Below are positions 10,266-22,999 of a stretch of DNA of 64,000 nucleotides, piece after piece. Numbering within the stretch: position 1 is the first letter of the stretch; each line of letters starts with the position of its first letter. The notes below the pieces were generated by a model, which ran no database searches, was not told where the DNA came from, and saw only the letters and a list, made by a program, of their open reading frames with translations. The DNA is taken from contig NC_073303.1 in NCBI RefSeq assembly GCF_027595985.1, forward strand, positions 367,299,136-367,363,135. The letters run 5' to 3'. The position numbers and the translations under genes were made by a program. This DNA is from Sorex araneus (taxonomy: Eukaryota > Chordata > Mammalia > Eulipotyphla > Soricidae).

Positions 10266-12669
10266 AAGATTCTTTACGTGTTTGTGTATTTACTTATTTA
10301 CTTTCTGTTTTATCATAATGATATTTTATCAGATTTCAAATTAAATTATTCATTAGTAGTATACAGTAAAATGTGAACTTGAATATCACCTTTATATTCT
10401 GTATCTTTGCTATACTCAATTTTATGAGGTAAAATATAGAATTGAGTGTTACTAGCTTACAGAGAACAAGAAATTCTAGAAAGAGGCACTCAAAAAGAAA
10501 TTATAGAATGGAAATAAAGGACCAAATCCAGATTTTTTAGAACACAGATGATTTTTTAGAACACAGATATTTAAGGGACTGTATTCAAACACATAAGCAA
10601 AAGTTGAGTATTTAAAATTTTAAAGGAGAGAATGGTAAATAGTTACAGAGGTTACAGTGTGAGCTGAGGATAGAATTATGGCCATTATATTCACCATTTT
10701 ATTGTATGTATTTGTCAGAAAGTTTCAGCAGCAGGAACTTAGAGCCCTGTGGAGTTTCTTCCTTCTTACAGTGTTGCCTTCTGATGAGCTTTTGTATTTC
10801 ACCTTTAAGAGTGCAGTGAAATGTCCTAAAAGAAACACTTTCACTAATCCTGCTGGTAAATTTATTCTCGGTGCATTGCTGATGCTACTGACCATTCCTT
10901 TTACCAATGACAACATAACAAAGTGTTTTAGATAAAGCACATAAAATATTAGCTAACTGCTAGGCCTGACATATTTGCTTTGTATGTTCCTGTAAACTAA
11001 TATTTTTTTTTATTATGTAGTGATAGAGCAGAGACAGTACAAAAGATCTTAAGTGATAATATTGTTCAAATGTTTTTACTTGGGATATTTCATGAGAAGC
11101 ACTTACACTATTTGGCACATAGTTAAATATTTAAGAAATATCGACTATCAGCATATTTATGAAGAAAATTATTGAATTGACTCTGACATATTTTTAAAAC
11201 TTGTCTGTGGAACAGGCAGGCAGTAAGAAAAATACTGGTGTGGGTATTGACAAAGTTTTGATATTGATGGAAAACTGACCCTGTATAATTTTTCTGACTC
11301 CAAGTATTGTCATCTCTAAACTCTGCTGTAACAAGTGCAGGATAAAAAATTCTGTTGGATTCATGATTTTATAAATTCTATGCTTCAATTTACAGCAAGG
11401 CCTTATCTATGAATGTTATTTGGGCTATTGCAAAATTGACAAAGATTTCTTACTACATCATGACCACGGTTTTTCCATCATAGATGGATGTGCCTTGATC
11501 TACCCTTCCCACTCCATTATCGGATGAGTAATGACTTATGACATTACATGGTGATCAGCTGTGTAATTTGTGGTTTTTTTTCCTCAGTGAAATGTTAATA
11601 AGAGTGGCCTTATTTAATGCACAGACAACAAGAAGGATGCATTTGTTTTTACAGATTTCTTCCGGGGTGTAGATTTTCACACAAATGATGAAATGATTCC
11701 CTTCTGTAGAAATGTAGCAGTTTAAGAATAGTATTTTTCATGACATTTGAACTATGCATTTTTAGGTGGTTAAGGTATACTTTCTTCCTGTCTTCCTGTC
11801 TTTTTATGACCAAGAAAGATTTCTTTGCTTTTTATTTCAGTAGTTTCTATTTACTATAATGAAATATTGAGGCAAAACCAAATAGAACCACTCATGATAG
11901 AATCTGGTACAAAAATATTCCTAAGGACAGTAATAAAATGGTAAATACCTTTTTACATCTTTTCCCTAAATTTATTTACTTTTTCACTTTTTAAAGAACA
12001 TATATGTGTGTATTTACATATATACATATATTATTTAAATATTAAAATACATTGATACATTAAGCAATACACATTGTAGCACTAATTGAATATATAAAAT
12101 CATTATCAACTTAAGAACTTTTTAAATATCGTACTAGCTGCCAATTACAAGTCTTTGAAAACACTATAAACCTGACATGATGAGATTTCCTGATTACAAA
12201 ATGGGAAACTGAAATCAATGACCATTAAGAACTTTTCTTTCATAAACTTTAGACTAAGGAAAATAGGGAGTTTTGAACATATGTATATATATTATGCACA
12301 TTTTAATATTAAATGACTTTTAAAAATTGTATCCTTCCCTAAGCAGTTGCAGTTCAATGAATTAACTGTCACGACAAAGGCCTGAGAAGATATTGCAGGG
12401 GAGTAGAAGAGGTCAGCTGACTCAGACAGTTATTATGAAGGTCTGATGATTCACTGGATGAGAAAAAGGGAAATAATGTAGCCCACAAAGGAAAGGAGTC
12501 CGGTGAAGAGAGAACCCCTGGGAAAATAAAAAGTTGAAGTAAAGATTTTGTGTGTGAGAGAGAGATGAGAGCTAGTGCTTTGATAGAAGTAGAGTTAGAT
12601 GACCAGTGGGTTCATAGAACCACTGTGAAAAAGGTCCACAGAAAGACCTGAGCAGATTTACTTTAAAGC
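10266..12669. other. AT-rich intergenic DNA, 2.4 kb
   Basis: No SINE or young L1 was recognised and no coding potential is seen. The 85-codon open frame at 10678-10935 has no family resemblance that I can see, so I do not call it a gene. Confidence 0.5.
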
Positions 12670-12840
12670 GAGGTCAATTGGGGCAGGAGAGATGTACAGG
12701 AGTTAAGTCACATGATCTGCATGTGACTGAATATGTGCAACATCCCCAAGCACCTCTGTGAACAGCGCCTGAGCACAGAGCTGAGAGAGCATATCTGTTC
12801 TTGCCAGACGTGTACCCTTCCCGCCTCACCCCCAACAAAA
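12670..12840 (+). repeat. Old SINE, diverged
   Basis: GGGGCAGGAGAGATGTACAGG, GATCTGCATGTGACTGAA and GAGCACAGAGCTGAGAGAGC fit a decayed shrew SINE in sense orientation. Confidence 0.55.
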
Positions 12841-12869
12841 AGATCAACTTGTCCCAAACACAAATGATG

Positions 12870-12972
12870 ACTTTAAAGGAATGATTTGACATTGTATAAC
12901 TGAGATTTAAACCTGAAAACTTTGTAACTTTCCACATGGTGACTCAATAAAAAATTTTTTTAAAAAAAGAAT
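12870..12972 (+). repeat. L1 3' UTR variant tail, sense
   Basis: CATTGTATAACTGAGATTTA, AACTTTCCACATGGTGACTC and AATAAAAAATTTTTTTAAAA are the 3' end of the repeat also seen antisense at 10015. Confidence 0.75.
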
Positions 12973-13198
12973 ATTTGTAGATATTGAGGGAACATGTGTA
13001 AAACTGCCGCATAATTTTTTAATTAATTGGGCATTTTTTATGACCTAAAGGAAAATAAAATCAATGTAGTCCAAACCAAAAAAAATAAAATAAAATAAAG
13101 GAATGATTTGAGGCTCATGGCAGTACGTGATGTAGCGAGCTACTTTTGTACTTTCTGATATGTAATGTAGCAAGCTACTTTTAGAAAACAAGTGGAAT

Positions 13199-13380
13199 GG
13201 GGGCTGGAGTGATAGCACAGCAGGTAGGGCGTTTGCCTTGCATGCGGCCGACCCAGGTTCAAATCCCAGCATCCCATATGGTCCCCTAAGCACTGCCAGG
13301 GGTTATTCCTGAGTGCATGAGCCAGGAGTGACCCCTGTGCATCGCCGGGTGTGACCCAAAAAGCAAAAAAAAAAAAGAGA
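13199..13380 (+). repeat. Shrew SINE type A, full length
   Basis: The best type A copy here: GGGGCTGGAGTGATAGCAC, GGGCGTTTGCCTTGCATGCG, CCCAGGTTCAAATCCCAGCA, GCCAGGAGTGACCCCTGTGC, CGCCGGGTGTGACCC and a poly(A)-rich tail. The head contains tRNA-like A and B box positions for RNA polymerase III. The high similarity to the family pattern suggests a young copy. Confidence 0.95.
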
Positions 13381-14190
13381 AAACAAGTGGGATGATACAA
13401 AACACTTGAACTGAGGTACACTGTGATTGAAAAGGAGGAGAAAACTTCCAGAAAAGTAGACCAGGTGACTAATTAGATTGGGAGATACAAAAGAGGGAGA
13501 CTTTCAAGATGAACCTGAAGGGTTAAGCTTTAGACATCCCCATGAATGGTGACATTACATTCGATCTCACGTGCCTCATTCTTAGCAAACTCTGGGACTC
13601 CTGTGACATCAGCAGCTTATTTCCCTATAGAGTGACTCATTATCTTCACCTTTAGTAAGCTTGATTACTCTCTAAAGTCACTACTTCCTATTCAGACATA
13701 TAAGTCTTCTATACGTTTATGTTTCTATTCTTTTGCATTGTCTATTCTTTGAGACTAGACACTGGCTGACTCCCCTTCGCCCTTTAATGTGTAATCACAA
13801 GATAAATGTGTGTTTGGCACAGCACTCTCCTGCCACATGTGTTCAGTGGCATGAGCTGCTTCTCCACCCCATCCTGCTGCAGCCGCCAGCAGATGCTTGA
13901 AGGAGGGAGCAGGGCTGCTAGACTGGTTGCATTTTATTCTGGTCTTGTCTCCCTCTGTCTCCTTCCAGTCTCACCCACTCCTGTCCTGTCCCCCATGCTA
14001 GTCTCTCCTAGCTCTGCCTTACAGTCAGGGTCTAGCTCTCCTCCAAAGGTTGGGGGGAGCTACCTCTAGGTGAGGTAGCACAATTAACATATGCAAGCCC
14101 TTCCTTCTGGGGGAAGCTCTTCTGAGATAAGACAGATCTGTGAGGGGATCTGCTCAAGGGCAGAATTTCATCTAAGGATGGACTTCTCTT
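13381..14190. other. Intergenic DNA, partly GC-rich
   Basis: The segment around 13790-14070 is richer in C and G than its surroundings and holds an 87-codon open frame. I see no domain, splice context or family match to support a gene. Confidence 0.4.
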
Positions 14191-14366
14191 TTCCTTAGTC
14201 ACTGTCACTGTCACTGTCATCCCCTTGTTCATGATTTGCTCAAGTGGGCACTGGTAACGTTTCCATTGTGAGACTTGTTGTTACTGTGTTTGGCGTATCA
14301 GATATGCCACGGGAGCTTGCCAGGTTCTGCCATGTGGGCAAGATACTCTCGGTAGCTTTCCTTAGT
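14191..14366 (-). repeat. Shrew SINE type B, partial, antisense
   Basis: Begins with tandem GTCACT units, then CCCTTGTTCATGATTTGCTC, GTTGTTACTGTGTTTGGCG and TACTCTCGGTAGC, the reverse complement of the type B body. Confidence 0.85.
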
Positions 14367-14399
14367 CCATAAACAATTATCTTAGATTTACTTCTTTTT

Positions 14400-14660
14400 A
14401 TTTTTTTTGCAGATTTATTTATTGAATCACCATGAGAGCAGTTACAAAGCTTTCAGGTTTAAGTCTAGGTCATACAATGAAGAAACACCCGTTCCTTCAC
14501 CAGTGCACATTTTCCACCACCAAAGCCCCCACTATACCCCTCATCCCACACCCTCCTCCTACTTGTGTGGCAGATAACTTCCACATTACTTTCTCCCTAC
14601 TTTGATTACATTCAATATTTTGACACCGAACCCACCATTGTTACTTGAGATTTTTCCCCA
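14400..14660 (-). repeat. L1 3' UTR variant, antisense
   Basis: ATTGAATCACCATGAGAGCA, CTTCACCAGTGCACATTTTC and CTTTGATTACATTCAATATT match the 10015 repeat. Confidence 0.75.
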
Positions 14661-14889
14661 ACACTTAGATCTGCCAAAAAGGCAACATTAGACACTTTGT
14701 TTTGTATTGCTGATTATGAATAGCACATGATGTTGCACGGCCACGGTAGTGGCCATGTGATTTTGGAATTCTGGAATTGTAATAATTAAATCTGGAGGGA
14801 TTTCTGCCAAAAGCCGCTGGGTCCTGAGATTTTTTTCTGAGTCTCTGGGATCATGACAGTTAAGCAACTAGATCAGGAGCCAGAGAGGC

Positions 14890-15606
14890 TGTTTGAGACT
14901 TACTTTGTAATAATGTTTCTAGTCATTTTGTATGGATAAGTAAGAGATATATTAATCTTATAGGATGACTTTCCTGAGCACATTTCACTATAGAACCCAG
15001 ACTACAGTGCTCAGGACAAAGTAGCCTTTCCTGGGAGGGTCCTTATCCAGTTGTTTCTCTTTGGATTATGGCAGAATTTGTCCATGACCGTGCTCTTAAG
15101 TTGTAGTTAAGTATTATGGCACTTGGTCTGTCCCATTTTGATGCCAGGGTAGTTCACAGCTTGCTTTGGGTCTATCCAGTCCCTTTGTAGGGACCATGCT
15201 TTGGGGTACTAGGAGCTAATGGCAACTGAGACTTAAGTCGAATACATATGATAGATGCCCAGGATTGAATGTTATTTAGAATCAATGAACTCCCAAGTTA
15301 TAAAAGCATAGCATTAATTGTTTTCCTGTGTCTATACAAAAAGGATATGGCTCTAAGGTAAATTATACAAAGTAGATAAGGAAAGGCGAAAAGCAATATT
15401 TCACTTACAAATATAAAATCAGAGATTTCTGAGGAATTTGACTTTACAAGTCACAGGTACTGCTTAGGAGAAATGAGTGATAACAGGTAGAGAAAACAGA
15501 GCACAGAGAAGTTAAAGATGAATACCGAGAAAATGGGAGTACTTCGGGAGCATTGTGATGGGTATTACTCAGTAAACCTAAGCTCCTTGTGGCAGAGGAT
15601 AAATCA
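14890..15606 (-). mobile_element. LTR fragment (U3) of the 25550 ERV family, antisense
   Basis: Reverse-complemented, this aligns with the U3 of the 25550-26655 LTR: the block GGGATAAGGACC..., the GAGCACGGTCATGGACAAAT stretch, CCCTACAAAGGGACTGGATA, and the U3 start region where 15530-15606 corresponds to 25550-25620. R and U5 are absent. It is more diverged than the two LTR arms at 25.5 and 29 kb. Confidence 0.75.
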
Positions 15607-17849
15607 GAAACTAATGTTATCAGACACTTAAGTCTCTCACTTTCATCACTTCCGCACCTTTGAGATTTAAATCTATTTCTGAAGTCCTTGCTTGCACAGT
15701 CAGAGGACATACCATTCCACAAATTATCCCTAATCCACCTTCTTACTATTCTCACCTAATACTTCTGTGGACATTTAATTATTTATATAATGGAACTTTG
15801 AATTCTGGTTTAATATCTCTCCAACTCATTTCCTGTCACTAATTATAAGGATGGCCATTCTACATTTTGTCCTTCCAGTTTGTTGACCTCAATGTAAGTG
15901 AATTTTTCATTTTATATTATATTAGACACTTGATCTTATAATCATGTAATTCATAAAATTTATGTTAAAAATCCATGGGAAATTTATCAAAAATTTTTGT
16001 CTAATCCCTATTCTCCCTTTAAAACCCAAACTCAACTTCCAACTCATTTATCCAAGTTTACAAAATGAAACAATCTATAAATACTATCCTGGCTAAAATT
16101 AATTGATTTTTATTTAATTTACAGGTTCCTTTCACTTTTCATGTATTTGTTTAATTCATTTTGTACCTTTGTACTCATCCTGTATGTTGATGCTTCATTA
16201 AGTCCTTGAAAAAATTCTCAACTATTCCTCCCTTATTCTGATGGTGATATTGCCTTTTAACACATCGTCCTAGATGAACTCAGCCATGTGATTTTTAATG
16301 TCTTTTCGTGAACACTGCAAGAAAAAGAAAAATACATGCAATGGGATTCATTAGTTTAATTTAAAATGTCTGGCACAAAGTCTCTGCTGCCAAATAACCC
16401 AATATTCTGTCTCTTATAAGCTAAACTTTATCACTTTTCAAACCAAGCGTTACAGATATTATCCTTAAATTCCTATGCTTTTTTTCTTGCACTCATATTT
16501 GTCAACTTAGAAATAATAAAGCTGTGATATAATTAAACACAGTGTTTATTGAAAAACAGAAATAATAATTCTCTTGTTCCTTAGCCAAGTAGCAATCTAA
16601 AGGTGTACTTCACCAATGTGAGAGCATAGGGAAGTAATAAAGGATTAAGCAGAGGAAAATCATAAATTTTAGGTCAATTGCAGGAAAGTTTTGGATTGGT
16701 TGGCAAGAGATTTCAAACAGAAGCTCTAGTGTGGGGTCTATTATGACAATCAACAGGTGTCCTTCCTTCCTGTGTCCTCATCTCCAAGGAAACGAGGACT
16801 GTGCTACTGCCCTTTCACAGCCACTGATTGCAAACAAGCCGTGAGTGAGTGGGTGTTCATTAGTTGTCACTTCAGGGTGTTGGATCAGGATGCTGAGTCA
16901 AGTGATTGTCTTTCCATCTAAAGGTTTCAACCCAGCAGAGACAGATAGAGTCTGACGCAAAACAGATTCCGCATACTCAAAACATATCTTGGAGCTCACA
17001 GAGAAATGAAATAAACAAGAAATCATAACACAAACTCTCCTGTGTCTCCTTAATCATTTTCAAGTTTGCTCTTATTTACAGTCTATCTTTTCTCTTTTAA
17101 TCTCTGGATCCAAGTAAGGAGGGAAACCTCTTGATTTCAAAAACTAGTTTCTAAATAGATATTCTAGAGTCTGCTTGCCCTCATCTTCACAGCCTTTTGT
17201 TTTTGTAATTCTTCAAACCTTTTGCACCATGCACTCACATGCTAAACAAAATATTCTTTCCAGAATGCAAATGTACCCTCAAATGTCCCACTCCACCCAC
17301 CCTACCCCTGTACTTACACAAAAGAGATACCTACAAATGTTCTTAATAGCCTTGCTTTGAACCTGCACTTGACTGCACAGATGGTCTTTAATTTTTTATT
17401 GCACAAATTCTCAAGAGAATTGTTTACATGATGGAGTAAGTTAAAACAAAACTCTTTAAGTTTTATAGGTGTATTTTATCAAGTTGAGCAATTTGTCTTT
17501 TATTGTTAGCTCGTTGAGTGATTTTATCATGAAGAATTTTGTATTTTGTCAACTTTTTTCTGCATAGAGAAATGATCATGCACGGAGAGACATAATTGTT
17601 TTCCTTTTCTTCATTTTTATTAGCATATTCTATTCTATTTTATTCTATTCCGTTGACAACCACTTCCCCCAGGAGGTCTTCCAACGTATTTTGGTCTACA
17701 TCATCACTTTATTTTGCTTGTTGGAAGGAGTGAACTAGAAGGTTCCAACATGGCTTCAAGGTGGTTGCTCACTCCAGGTGAGACCTGGCAGCTCATAGTT
17801 AGTGACTGCAGCCCCTAGTCTTCAATGCCTACCTACTGATGTCTAACTT
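15607..17849. other. AT-rich intergenic DNA, 2.2 kb
   Basis: No young repeat seen. A short (TATTC)n-like run lies at 17625-17655. The block at 16740-16990 is less AT-rich and repeat-free, with a CTCCAAGGAAACGAG string resembling an RFX half-site; conservation cannot be judged from here. Confidence 0.45.
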
Positions 17850-18480
17850 TTTGTTTTTCCCCCAAATTTTAGTTCATTAAAGTAGCATGAGTTACAAAGT
17901 TATTCATAGCTGGGTTTTGTAGATAAAATGTTCCTTCACCAACCCTGCATCGAATATCAACTTACCCCCACCAGTGTTTCCAGGTTCCCACTCCTATACC
18001 ACCTTCTACCCTCACCCTAGCCCCAGCCTGCCATCTTAATAGCATCTTTTGTGTTTGATTATTAAGGTTTGGGTCTCATTTTTCAGTGCTATTGACTCTG
18101 TGGTTTGATTATTTAGCTTTATCAATCCTCAACACCACCTATGACTCCCCTTGTCTTTGGCCCCCATCTCATGTATCTCTTCTCCCCTCCCTATTTTTCT
18201 TCACTCTATTTTTTTTTCTTTCCCCTCTCTGTACTCTGGGGCAAAGGGTGATCTAGACATCTCCTCTTTAAACCATTGCATTTCCTTATCCAGTTACTCT
18301 AAATACCACATATCAGTGACACCATCCTGCGTCATCCTTCTTCTAGCTCATTCCACTTAACCCAACACCTTTCCTTTCCATCCATGTTGCATCTTTATCT
18401 TTTATATTGTGTTTGTGCTAACATAGTCCCTCTTTTACTCTAGCTATTCCTTATTTTAGTATCCTTATTGTCAGTGTTCA
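17850..18480 (-). mobile_element. Old LINE-1 3' UTR, antisense
   Basis: Antisense L1 3'-end features: GCATGAGTTACAAAGTTAT, TTCCTTCACCAACCCTGC, a pyrimidine-rich stretch, and TAGCTCATTCCACTTAACCC, the equivalent of the CATTTCACTTAGCATGATAC block of young copies. Well diverged. Confidence 0.65.
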
Positions 18481-19494
18481 TAAACTATCCCCGAGGATAT
18501 GCCATTTGACTTAAGAACTACATGAGGGAAAAGGAGCTGGTTTGTTGAGGGAGGGTGCAGCTGTTTGACTAAAATCTCTGTTCTGAAGTTTGAAGAGGGG
18601 ACTTTTCAGACACCTCTCCTCCTCCGTTTACTTCAAATTCAATAGGAAGGCCCTTGGTAAGTCAATAAATAAGTCATTTTGTTTACCAATGCAACTAAGC
18701 TTCTGATAGATTTTAGGCTGAGACATATGAAAGAGAAAGCAAACAAAATAGTAAGGAAATAATATTAAAGAAGGAATGAAGGGAAGAATGAATTCTGAGG
18801 ATGGAAAGTAAAGGAGACACAGACCAGAACTGAAAAATGACAGCGATGAATAAGTGACTAAGGACTTGGGATAGGAATGTCTTCTTCATTGTAATAACTC
18901 TAAAAAATTTTATTTTGAGAGAGGGATTTTAGTGTTTATGAATATTCTATTGATATGAAAATAGGTTAATTATAATTTATTATGCCATTATTTTAATTTG
19001 AAAAATGAAGGAGAAGAAAATAACCATTTTTTTTGCTAGGTATGTATAATGTCTTCTAGCTTGCTGAGATAATACTCATTCATATCTTCTCTTTCAGACG
19101 AAAGCAGAATCTTGACCCTGCATTGTTTGTAACAGCTTCACAACTGGTAGGTAAAGAATGGCGAAGAAACAATGACAAAATTGCAGACCCAGAAATAAAT
19201 GAACAAAAACTTGAACAAAACTCATTAAATCTACTCTCTCTACAAGAACTATCAAGATAATTAATTTCCACTCTTTTCAATTTTCAAATATTAGTTATCA
19301 TCATTATGCAATATAATTTACTTTTAAAAATGTGAATGTTGTTATGTCCAGAGTCAGTGAAGTGATTAGAGGAGACTAAAAGTAAATTTACAAATGCGGG
19401 TTAATTTATAAACTATTGAATGAATGAACTAAGGCAAAAGAAAAGAACTCTAGGTAATTACTTAAAAAAAAGAGCTCACTTTAGGCACTGTGAT
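18481..19494. other. AT-rich intergenic DNA
   Basis: No recognised gene, RNA or young repeat. Confidence 0.45.
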
Positions 19495-19870
19495 TCATAA
19501 TACTGTTCATGGTAGAATTTCATGTATTAAGTGCCCAGCATCACATCATCTCCCAGAGTGTCTGATTTCCTCCATCACTAACCCAGTGTTCTCCCATCCC
19601 ATTTCTACCATCCATCCTGCTACCCTTCCCCTTCAGCCCCTGCCATGGTAAGCTTCCTATCAAAGTCTAGTTCTCAGTTTCTGTTGCCCTTGGGCATTTG
19701 TTTTTTTCTTCCCATATTCCTTTATATTCCACAGATTTGGGATATCATTCTCTATCTGTCCCTCTCCATTTACTAACTTTACCAGCGTGATACTATCTGG
19801 GTCCCTTCAGGTAACAGTAAGTTGCATGGTTTTGTTTTTTCTTATTAGCTACTTACTTTTGATTACTCAT
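19495..19870 (-). mobile_element. Old LINE-1 3' UTR fragment, antisense
   Basis: CCATCCCATTTCTACCATCC, CTTTATATTCCACAGATTTG and the TACTATCTGGGTCCCTTCAG order parallels the antisense L1 3' UTR at 1640-1860. Highly diverged. Confidence 0.5.
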
Positions 19871-20449
19871 AGAATCTGTGGATTTTAAGGTTAACACCTT
19901 GAGTAGCTACTAATTTTTCCTTTAGGAAGTTTCAGCGGCCTGTGAGATGAAAAAATTATCCCCACTTGCTGTCACCAAGCTCTCTTTCTTGTCAACCTGC
20001 TCTCTTTTCAATGCTCTGGGCACTTCAAAATTATTTATTCTATCTACCTATGAATCACTCTCAGTACTCAAGTCACACATTACATCCATAAATTTATCAA
20101 CTCTAATTTATCAGTATCTGTTTCACATAATGATGATGATGGCATAGGATGCTGCCATGGATTCTCTTACACTTTATTTTTTAAGATTTACTTTTCTTTT
20201 ATCAAAACTTCATGATTTATGTGCTTGTTTACAATGTCCTTAAGTGCTAATAACTTTCAGAGCCATCAATTAGGAATAAGACATGATTAACACAAAGCTC
20301 AATTTTTCAAGATGGACAGATGGTAGAACAATAAACAAGAACAGCAAACTGGTGTGGTCTTTGGGAACTCTTTTCCCAGCCCCAGTTATTGCTGTTGCAT
20401 ATCCGAAAGTTGATATATAGAAAATATTTTAATTAATAAAATATTCCAC

Positions 20450-20795
20450 TGTAGCACTGTCACTGTCTTCCTGTTGTTCATTGATTTGCTCGAGTGGACA
20501 ATAACGTCTCCGTTGTGAGACTTGTTACTGTTTTTTGGCATATCGAATATGCCACGGGTAGCTTGCCAGGCTCTGCCGTGAGGGTGGGATATTCTCAGTA
20601 GCTTCCCAGACTCTCTGAGAGGGACGGGGGAATCAAACCGGGTTGGCCACGTGCAGGACAAATGCCCTACCTGCTGTGCTCTCTTCTGGCAGTGCTCGAT
20701 GGACCGACCCTATGAGATGCTGGGCATCGAACCTGGGTTAGCCACATGCAAAGCAAACGCCCTACCTGCTGTACTATCTTTCCGCCCCCTTCCCC
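20450..20795 (-). repeat. Shrew SINE type B followed by a SINE head, antisense
   Basis: 20450-20690 is a type B copy ending in its tRNA-like head (GCCCTACCTGCTGTGCTCTC). 20690-20790 then repeats a head with GATGCTGGGCATCGAACCTGG and GCAAACGCCCTACCTGCTG, so two SINE copies sit head to tail or one is nested. Confidence 0.8.
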
Positions 20796-21935
20796 CTCAT
20801 TGCTTATTTATTAAAATTAAATTACTTGGAGTGCAGGAGATAAATTCAGGGGTTCACTTATGCTAGCCAATATGCCTCCTGCACGGAGCCACCCCTAGGC
20901 CCAACTGTCAATCCTTAGTGGAGAGAAAAGGGAAAACCAGGAAGAGAGAATTCACCTCTTTATACATAATATCAAAAATTAAATATGAAGTACATGTGTT
21001 TGATATATTCTTTCAGATAATAAAGAGATGACACATTTGTGGAAGGCATAAGTGAAATCATAGTGAATATTTCAAGTTTTCTTGGTTTTCTAAAAGCTCA
21101 TTAGAAAAAAAATGAATGAAGTCTGTGGCAAATTTTCTAATGGAGATTTGTTTTTCCAAATCAGTATTATGTTTCTTTAGTGTGAATTTATCTTTTTACT
21201 ACGGAATGACATTTTTTCCTATTAGCATATACTTAAAATACCATTTATCAGTGATCACATGTGTTTTTACTTTGCAGAAAAATCTTTTCCCCAGTTAGAA
21301 ATCATTTTCTATGTCTACATTGAATTTTTTAAGTTTCTTCCAATGTCAAGCTCATTTGAAAATATTGTATTTCATTTTTTTTGTGCACCTGCTCCATTTT
21401 GCTCTAAGCCATTCTTAGTTACTAAGTCTACTCATACATTTTTATAAGACTTCAATTATAGATTTGAAAACCTTCTATTTCAAAGTAAAAATATATACGT
21501 GTCTCACTGTATTTTGTTTGCAGAAAGTTTAAAGAATACAACTCTGGATTTCAGGTGAGATCCATCTGCAACTTCTTACATTTTTCCACAGTATCATATT
21601 ATCACAGAATTCAGGTTTCCAATATGACCTTAATCATTTTTAAGCATATAATATTTCAGGATAGTTTTTTGAAAACTCATCATAAGACAACCTATATAAT
21701 ACTCTAAATAAAAGTATATACCAGCTGCAAATTTATATATTTGAATTTTTAGATATCTTATTTATGATCGCCAGCATAGTTTCTATATTAGCTCTACAGA
21801 GCCATGATTATTTCCACTTTTCTCCTATGGTAATAGGATTATAGGGGATAGTTAGCCACTGCCGGGCACTGGCCACAGGCGAATGGGTCTAAAGTAGGGT
21901 CTCCTCGAGGATTAAGAAGAAACGACACTTTACTT
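20796..21935. other. AT-rich intergenic DNA
   Basis: No gene or recognised repeat, apart from possible SINE remnant near 20835-20905 (GCACGGAGCCACCCCTAGGCC). Confidence 0.45.
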
Positions 21936-22165
21936 TCTCTTTACTTTGATTACATTCAATATTTCAACAAAAAATTCACTACACAGGAGGGGTGGGGGGC
22001 TGGAGGAGGTGGGGGTGTTGGGGGGAGGTTTACTGTGGTTCTTGGTGGTGGAATATGTGCACTGGTGAAGGGATGGGTGTTTGAGCATCGTGTAACTGAG
22101 ACTTAAGCCTGAAAGCTTTGTAACTTTCCACATGGTGATTCAATAAAAATAAAAATAAAATAAAA
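21936..22165 (+). repeat. L1 3' UTR variant, internally inverted
   Basis: 21938-21985 reads CTTTACTTTGATTACATTCA, which is the antisense orientation of this repeat. From about 21990 the sequence is sense: GTGCACTGGTGAAGGGATGG, then CCACATGGTGATTCAATAAA and an A-rich tail. A short 5' inversion during insertion explains both parts. Confidence 0.7.
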
Positions 22166-22269
22166 TAAAAAGAAAGAAAAAAATGAGTTCCTCATTGAAA
22201 AAAGTACAAGAGTAGAAAACAAATTTCAATAAAATTAAATAAGATAGAAAAAAAAAGAAGAAGAAGGAC

Positions 22270-22720
22270 AGACATGAGAGAAAAGCATGGGGGTCAGGGG
22301 CTCACACTCTCTCTCGAAGACTGAGAACCCCGACAATCCATCACATGCGTCACTTATTGTCTTAGACCAACAACCAAGGGGAGAGCGAGGTAAGGACTTG
22401 CAGACATCTGCTATGTATGCTAACTTAACAGGCTAAGCTAACACCAGCCAGTAGGAGCTTGACTGACAGGGCAAAGAGGCTATGTGACCTAGGGGGAATA
22501 GGAACTACATGATTGAGGAGGCAATGGGCTACGTGACTGAGGGTCTCTGAAGTGAATTATCTCTGCAGAGTCTTCTCTGGAGAGGGAGCAGTGTAAGAGC
22601 AGTTACAGGACCCCAGCAAAGCGACTTTGCTCCAGAGGTGCCGGCCTTCCACTCTATCTGGCCTCTCTCCTCTGTCTGTCTCAGTCATTCCTGAGGAGAA
22701 ACCTTGGAAACATTTTCCTC
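22270..22720. other. Possible LTR remnant, origin uncertain
   Basis: A moderately GC-rich block with GACCCCAGCAAAGCGACTTTG-type text between an A-rich tail and an antisense SINE. It resembles LTR U3 sequence in composition, but I could not match it to other LTRs here. Confidence 0.3.
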
Positions 22721-22723
22721 TTC

Positions 22724-22982
22724 ATTTAGTAGCACTGTAAACTGTCATCCCATTGTTCATCGATTTTACTTGAGCGGACACTAGTAACGTCTCCATTGTG
22801 AGACTTGCTGTTACTGTTTTTGGCATATCGAATATGCCACATCGAGCTTTCCAGGCTCTGCAATGCAGGCGGGATACTCTCGGTAGCTTGCCGGGCTCTT
22901 CGAGAGGGATGGAGGAATTGAACCTGGGTTGGCCACATGTAAGGCGAAACGCCCTACCTACTGTGCTATAACTCCAGTCCAT
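22724..22982 (-). repeat. Shrew SINE type B, antisense, near full length
   Basis: From CATCCCATTGTTCATCGATT through GTTTTTGGCATATCGAATAT and ACTCTCGGTAGCTTGCCGGG to the head ACTGTGCTATAACTCCAGTCC. Confidence 0.9.
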
Positions 22983-22999
22983 TAAGAAGAATAGGTTGG

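Noticed and set aside
13199..13280. tRNA gene signal
   Set aside because: The tRNA-like A and B box head belongs to the shrew SINE; no cloverleaf-complete tRNA gene was found.
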